NCBI GenBank assembly: GCA_041738875.1
Contig: JBGSOW010000076.1
Span: forward strand, 1-27,895
DNA length: 27,895 nt
From: JBGSOW01 sp041738875
Lineage (GTDB): Bacteria; Patescibacteriota; Dojkabacteria; CALFHW01
Direction of reading: 5' to 3'
Under the pieces are notes generated by a model, which was not told the origin of the DNA, ran no database searches, and saw only the letters and a program-made list of their open reading frames with translations. A program made the translations under genes and the position numbers. Below are positions 24,367 to 27,895 of this stretch, piece after piece (the stretch's first letter is position 1; every line of letters starts with the position of its first letter).

Positions 24367-24395
24367 ATCATACCACCAAGTTTACTCTATGTTAA
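24367..24395 (-). promoter_or_regulatory. Toxin-antitoxin operon promoter
   Basis: Minus strand: TTAACA (24395-24390), exactly 17 bp of spacer, then TATGAT (24372-24367) preceded by TGG, an extended -10. It is the best-formed minus-strand promoter in the window. The -10 ends 5 nt before the ATG at 24361, so the transcript should start at or beside the start codon. Confidence 0.6.
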
Positions 24396-24431
24396 CTTAA
24401 GAAGCTTAGACCGTCTGATAGATAGCATCGG

Positions 24432-26441
24432 CTAGTAACTACCGGGTTGACCAAGTTCCGGCCGCAAAGAAAAAAGCCCTCTCATATAATCGTTCCAGAT
24501 TCTGACCGCAGTGGTTGAACCGAGAGCAGACGAGGACATGCGAGCATTATCGTTATTCCCACACCAGACACCGGTTACAACTTTTGGGCCGTAACCCATA
24601 TAATAAGTGTCTACATTGCCGTCAGAAGTTCCCGTTTTGCCTGCCAATTTCTGGTTTCCCACAAACTTCAAACTATATGTACCTGGTTGGTAGGATTTAT
24701 TGCCCAGGATCGCGTTAACTTGACCAACAGCTTGCCTATTTAGATCAGCTTTGACTTGAGGCGACCAATTATAAATAACTTCGTTATTTGCGCGAGTTAT
24801 TTTCAAGATCGACTGAGCCCGCATTGCTTGACCACCGTTTGCAAAACCAGTGTAAGCTGCAGTGTGGTCAAGCAAAGTCTCATCAACTCCGCCGATTGCA
24901 GAGGCGAGACCATAGCTATTCTCGGGTGCATAACCTATCTGTTTCATTAAATTGCCCAGCGATGAATCACCCATGCCATATAGTAGTTTTAGAAAAGGCA
25001 GATTTCTCGAGTCAAGCAGAGCTTGCGTAATCGTCATCTCACCTTGAAATCTGCCATCAAAATTCTTCGGTCTATAATTTCCATAAAAAACTTGTTCAGA
25101 ATCTTCAATCATACTCCCCGGTTGATAACGCCCAGAGTTAAATGCCAAATATGCCACCCAAGGTTTCAATGAAGAACCTAGTGTCTGTTTGGAAAGCGAC
25201 ACATTTACCTTTGGATCAAATTTTCTATTGCTTGGATCACTTTGCAAACTATAACCCTTTGATCCTACCATAGCGAGAATTTCCCCAGTTCTCGCATCTA
25301 TCGAGACTAGAGATGAGTTTTCAAAACCATACACACTACCCCATCTTTCAACCCCACTACGCACCTTCTCTTCACCTAGCTTATTCAGCTCTAAATCCAG
25401 TGTTGTATAAATCCTATACCCACCTGAGTACAGATCGTTGATACTTAAATTATACGGGTTTCCTCGTAGTACCGAACGCACATAAAAGACCCAATGAGGC
25501 GCATCTATAGATTCACTAAAGAATTTAACTACAATACTCTCTTTTAATGCAGCAGCAATTTTAATATTTTTCGCATCTGCAGAATCCAAACTCGGTCTTC
25601 CAGGAATTCTCAAAAATTCTTTATCTGCAGTATTCAAATATGCATTAATTTTATCCAACCCTTGCATACTATTTAATAAAACCTCTTGTCTTGATTTTAA
25701 GAGACTCGCTGCCAGCTCCTTGTCGTCAGAAAAAAGCGGCGATAATTCCCCAGGAGATTGAACCATCGCAATCAAATATACTGCCTCAGCGACTGTTATA
25801 TCTGCAACACTCTTACCAAAATATACGTCAGCTGCAGTTCTGATGCCTTGCACTCTACCACCAAAGTTTGCTGTATTTAGATATAACTCTAGAATTTTGT
25901 CTTTGCTGTAATCTCTTTCAACAATTAACGATAAGAAGGCCTCCCTGATTTTACGATCGGCTGATTGTTCGTTGGTTAAAAGAATTTGTTTCACTAGCTG
26001 CTGAGTTATCGTACTTCCTCCAACCAACCTTTCACCTCGCGAATCTAAAGATGTTATAGCAGCCCTAACTAACGCGACATAGTTTATTCCTTGATGAACA
26101 TAAAAATCCTGGTCTTCTATGGCAATTACAGCTGCAATTATTTCTGGAGTGATTTCATCTATAGTAATATACTCTCTATCCCTGTCAGGATCTTTGAACG
26201 TATACAATAGTTGACCGTTACGATCAAAGATTTTACTATTCTCCCCTTTGTTCAAAAGTTGCTCTCTGATAGCGTTTTCGCTAGGTATTTCATCTGCAAA
26301 AGTTTTAATCGTACCACTAACATATATCGCGACAATACCCATGAGTATAAATATTATCGTTACTACAAAGGCTACAAGCTCAACCTGTGCAAAATCTTTC
26401 TTTCTAGATTTTAGTAAATAAACTTTGCTGAAAGTGCTCAT
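24432..26441 (-). CDS. Class A penicillin-binding protein (PBP1A-like, bifunctional)
   Basis: A 669-aa protein that polymerises lipid II glycans and cross-links peptides. A cytoplasmic K/R-rich N-terminus precedes one membrane segment (about 22-43). The GT51 glycosyltransferase domain has the catalytic glutamate in AVIAIEDQDFYVHQG (E109) and the GGSTITQQLVKQ motif (141-152). The transpeptidase domain has SSLK (S423-K426), SRN (478-480) and KTGTS (602-606). Both domains therefore look active. It is divergent from the plus-strand zinc-ribbon gene and ends 64 bp before the antitoxin start region. The gene symbol (mrcA/pbpA/ponA) cannot be settled. Confidence 0.95.
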   Translation of the reverse strand: MSTFSKVYLLKSRKKDFAQVELVAFVVTIIFILMGIVAIYVSGTIKTFADEIPSENAIREQLLNKGENSKIFDRNGQLLYTFKDPDRDREYITIDEITPEIIAAVIAIEDQDFYVHQGINYVALVRAAITSLDSRGERLVGGSTITQQLVKQILLTNEQSADRKIREAFLSLIVERDYSKDKILELYLNTANFGGRVQGIRTAADVYFGKSVADITVAEAVYLIAMVQSPGELSPLFSDDKELAASLLKSRQEVLLNSMQGLDKINAYLNTADKEFLRIPGRPSLDSADAKNIKIAAALKESIVVKFFSESIDAPHWVFYVRSVLRGNPYNLSINDLYSGGYRIYTTLDLELNKLGEEKVRSGVERWGSVYGFENSSLVSIDARTGEILAMVGSKGYSLQSDPSNRKFDPKVNVSLSKQTLGSSLKPWVAYLAFNSGRYQPGSMIEDSEQVFYGNYRPKNFDGRFQGEMTITQALLDSRNLPFLKLLYGMGDSSLGNLMKQIGYAPENSYGLASAIGGVDETLLDHTAAYTGFANGGQAMRAQSILKITRANNEVIYNWSPQVKADLNRQAVGQVNAILGNKSYQPGTYSLKFVGNQKLAGKTGTSDGNVDTYYMGYGPKVVTGVWCGNNDNARMSSSALGSTTAVRIWNDYMRGLFSLRPELGQPGSY

Positions 26442-26466
26442 GATTTGTTAATATCCATTAATAGCC

Positions 26467-26493
26467 TTGACTATAAAGTATTTAAGGTATAAT
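26467..26493 (+). promoter_or_regulatory. Promoter for the 26563 zinc-ribbon gene
   Basis: TTGACT (26467-26472) and a perfect TATAAT (26488-26493) with a rather short 15-bp spacer. Transcription would start near 26500, leaving a leader of about 60 nt before the ATG at 26563. Confidence 0.55.
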
Positions 26494-26514
26494 TTGCAAA
26501 CATGATCTGCAAAT
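26492..26514. promoter_or_regulatory. Operator-like inverted repeat at the transcription start
   Basis: Perfect 7-bp arms, ATTTGCA (26492-26498) and TGCAAAT (26508-26514), separated by 9 bp. They overlap the end of the -10 and the predicted start of the plus-strand transcript, the classical place for a repressor dimer site. It lies in the divergent gap and could also affect the PBP gene. Confidence 0.4.
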
Positions 26515-26562
26515 ATAAAAAAATTAGTCATTATTTAATTAGAAAAATTTAGAAACTATAAA

Positions 26563-27393
26563 ATGCCAGATCTTTTAAGGCTTATTGAGTTCAATCAATA
26601 TAATTTCCCGCAAATACTCGAGCTATTTGTTTTAATGCTAGCAATTTTTTGGTGTGTTGTGGTAGCTTGGGTTGTTCGCGACGCCGCAAATCGCACTAGA
26701 AACTTGTTATTCATCATTGTTTCAGGATTGATAGCTCTTGTAACACTTGTGCCTGGAGTTCTATTTTATCTTATGATCAGACCTTCAAGAACGCTAGACG
26801 AAAGAGAAACTGATAATTTGTTTCATGCAAGTGTAGTCGATGAGAATATTTGTGCCTGCGGAAAATGTAAAACGCTAAACCGCATAGATTATAAATTTTG
26901 TACAAACTGCGGAACAGAACTACTCGCAATTTGCCCAGAATGTTCGGGTCGCATCAATCCTTTCTGGAAGCACTGCGCAAATTGTAATTTCGATCTCAAA
27001 AATAATCGAAAATCACAAAGAAAAACTAATCTGAAATTAAATAAACCAAAAATTAATTTTCCATCCTTTAATCCGCTAAACGGTGTTACTAAAATTTTTA
27101 GTACCGTGAAATCGGGATTAAAACCAATCAAATTTAGCTTTCCCGTCATAAGTGAAGCATCGAAATCTGCTCTTCATGTAAGTACAAAAGTGAAAGTAAT
27201 CGCAGCTAGAAAAGAAAATTCTGAAGTCATATCCGAGAAAATCCTTCCACCTGTGAAATCAGCCTCCCAGAAAAAGAAAAAAGGCCGCGGCAGACCAAAA
27301 GGAATCAAAGATACTAAGCCAAGAACCAAACGTGCAGATGCCGGCAAAAAACGTGGCTCATACTTAGCGAATGACAAATTAAGGGAAATCTAG
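26563..27393 (+). CDS. Membrane protein with double zinc ribbon and AT-hook tail
   Basis: A 276-aa protein of unknown function with an unusual domain order. Two membrane segments (about 16-37 and 48-71) form a PLDc_N-like module (VAWVVRD ... MIRPSR), paralogous to that of the 8552-9238 gene. The predicted cytoplasmic part has a double zinc ribbon: C99/C102 with C113/C116, then C124/C127 with C138/C141. A basic spacer follows, then KKKKGRGRPKG (237-247), which contains the AT-hook core RGRP, and a further K/R-rich end. The combination suggests a membrane-tethered nucleic-acid-binding protein, by inference only. It is divergent from the class A PBP gene and precedes tRNA-Ala. Signals upstream include TTGACT/TATAAT and an inverted repeat. 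Confidence 0.85.
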   Translation: MPDLLRLIEFNQYNFPQILELFVLMLAIFWCVVVAWVVRDAANRTRNLLFIIVSGLIALVTLVPGVLFYLMIRPSRTLDERETDNLFHASVVDENICACGKCKTLNRIDYKFCTNCGTELLAICPECSGRINPFWKHCANCNFDLKNNRKSQRKTNLKLNKPKINFPSFNPLNGVTKIFSTVKSGLKPIKFSFPVISEASKSALHVSTKVKVIAARKENSEVISEKILPPVKSASQKKKKGRGRPKGIKDTKPRTKRADAGKKRGSYLANDKLREI

Positions 27394-27444
27394 TTTCACC
27401 TGCAGTCACAATTTAAGTAAATAGATCGATTTTAGTAATCAAGC

Positions 27445-27450
27445 TATAAT
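27445..27450 (+). promoter_or_regulatory. Putative -10 of tRNA-Ala
   Basis: A perfect TATAAT 21 bp before the mature 5' end of tRNA-Ala. No clear -35 is present 16-18 bp upstream. Confidence 0.4.
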
Positions 27451-27471
27451 CATATAAGAATAAGCTAACAA

Positions 27472-27544
27472 GGGGTCGTAGCTTAGTTGGTAGAGCGCTG
27501 CTATGGCATAGCAGAGGTCAGGGGTTCGAATCCCCTCGACTCCA
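27472..27544 (+). tRNA. tRNA-Ala(GGC)
   Basis: 73 nt. The acceptor GGGGTCG pairs with CGACTCC and contains the G3-U70 wobble that identifies alanine tRNAs. The anticodon stem CTGCT/AGCAG encloses ATGGCAT, giving anticodon GGC. The D arm AGCTTAGTTGGTAGAGC and the T arm GGGG-TTCGAAT-CCCC are standard. CCA is not encoded (CCC follows). Confidence 0.97.
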
Positions 27545-27588
27545 CCCTAAGCACTAGCCATAAAACTAAAGATTTATACCATTATATT

Positions 27589-27855
27589 CTAGTAGACTTG
27601 GTTATGAGTCCCAATGTCATAGAATGTGACTTCATTATCGCTAAACTCGACATATATTATCCTACAATCGCCAGTGATTGAGAACGATCTAAAACCTTCT
27701 GCATCACCTTTTAAAGTATGATCACGGAGAATGGGAGAATTTCGGTTTTTCTTGAAAAGTCCAACCCTATTTATAAACCTTTTTACTAGGCTAGGATGAG
27801 GGGCAACCCGAAGTTTATAAGATTTAACAAATTTCCTATGATAATTAATCTGCAT
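27589..27855 (-). CDS. RelE/YafQ-type toxin (mRNA interferase family)
   Basis: From the ATG at 27855 the protein is 88 aa (a TTG at 27861 would add two). It has the small basic RelE/ParE fold: a helical N-terminal half (KFVKSYKLRVAPHPSLVKRF) and the beta-sheet core LKGDAEGFRSFSITGDCRIIYVE. It ends FYDIGTHNQVY, the DIGTHxxVY ending typical of YafQ/RelE-StbE toxins. Such toxins cut mRNA in the ribosomal A site. The start overlaps the end of a probable antitoxin gene that runs off the window. It lies 44 bp from the 3' end of tRNA-Ala on the opposite strand. Confidence 0.88.
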   Translation of the reverse strand: MQINYHRKFVKSYKLRVAPHPSLVKRFINRVGLFKKNRNSPILRDHTLKGDAEGFRSFSITGDCRIIYVEFSDNEVTFYDIGTHNQVY

Positions 27856-27895
27856 CCGCAAGTGCCATTATTTCCTCATGGATATGACTGGTCCC
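27845..27895 (-). CDS. C-terminal end of the probable antitoxin of the RelE-type toxin (cut by window edge)
   Basis: An open frame enters from the right edge and ends at TAA (27847-27845), encoding the last 16 residues (GTSHIHEEIMALADAD). It overlaps the toxin start by 11 bp, the usual antitoxin-toxin arrangement. Too little is visible to assign an antitoxin family. Its reality rests on position and overlap. Confidence 0.5.
   Translation of the reverse strand, partial: GTSHIHEEIMALADAD

Noticed and set aside
1..27895. CRISPR arrays, insertion sequences, rRNA genes
   Set aside because: No regularly spaced direct repeats, transposase-like frames or rRNA-like sequence were found.
1..27895. Alternative genetic code with UGA as glycine
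   Set aside because: mreC ends at TGA directly before a gap and the next gene. All conserved proteins read through correctly with the standard code.

Overview
The window is most likely a chromosomal segment from a Candidate Phyla Radiation (Patescibacteria-type) bacterium, probably a metagenome-derived contig. Supporting signs are AT-rich DNA, very tight gene packing with many short overlaps, tRNA genes without an encoded CCA end, a ComEC split into two genes, and many short multi-pass membrane proteins with no recognisable family. TGA occurs as a normal stop (mreC), so the UGA-glycine code of some CPR lineages does not apply. I cannot place it in a specific phylum from sequence alone. No gene-free stretch reaches 300 bases; the longest gaps are about 121 bp (26442-26562), 114 bp (9239-9352) and 107 bp (10054-10160).

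Layout, mostly on the minus strand. Positions 1-5767 hold a cell-shape and wall cluster transcribed mreB, mreC, mreD-like, mrdA (PBP2), an unknown 7-TM protein, then a pseudouridine synthase cut by the window edge. Positions 5803-9916 carry glyA, an M16 zinc peptidase, a 2-TM protein with a lysine-rich tail and elongation factor P. A tRNA-Leu(CAA) and a plus-strand surface protein with polyproline and a sortase-like tail follow. Positions 11238-17576 hold topA and a DNA-uptake block: dprA, a ComEC-type metallo-beta-lactamase, the ComEC channel and comEA. Positions 17610-23055 hold a membrane-anchored cyclophilin, a giant leucyl-tRNA synthetase and an alpha/beta hydrolase. A Phd/VapC-type toxin-antitoxin pair overlapping a Nudix hydrolase, and a class A PBP, lie at 23111-26441. 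On the plus strand are a membrane/zinc-ribbon/AT-hook protein and tRNA-Ala(GGC). A RelE-type toxin with its antitoxin cut by the edge closes the window on the minus strand.

The standout is leuS (18379-22134, 1251 aa). It is one uninterrupted leucyl-tRNA synthetase with HIGH and KMSK motifs and an apparently intact editing site. Two whole enzyme domains are inserted: an ITPase/HAM1 (RdgB-type) nucleotide pyrophosphatase domain at the entry of the CP1 editing domain, and an RBBP9/YdeN-type serine hydrolase domain where the zinc-binding module normally lies. Both inserts keep most recognisable catalytic motifs. Joint substrate or product quality control on one polypeptide is my inference.

A second pattern worth testing is initiation. 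Several first-in-unit genes (649-1500, mreB, glyA, leuS, the 22201 hydrolase, the antitoxin) have a -10-like hexamer, in four cases of the extended TGn type, ending 5-6 nt before the ATG and no Shine-Dalgarno. That geometry predicts leaderless mRNAs. By contrast mreC, inside an operon, has an AGGTGA ribosome binding site.
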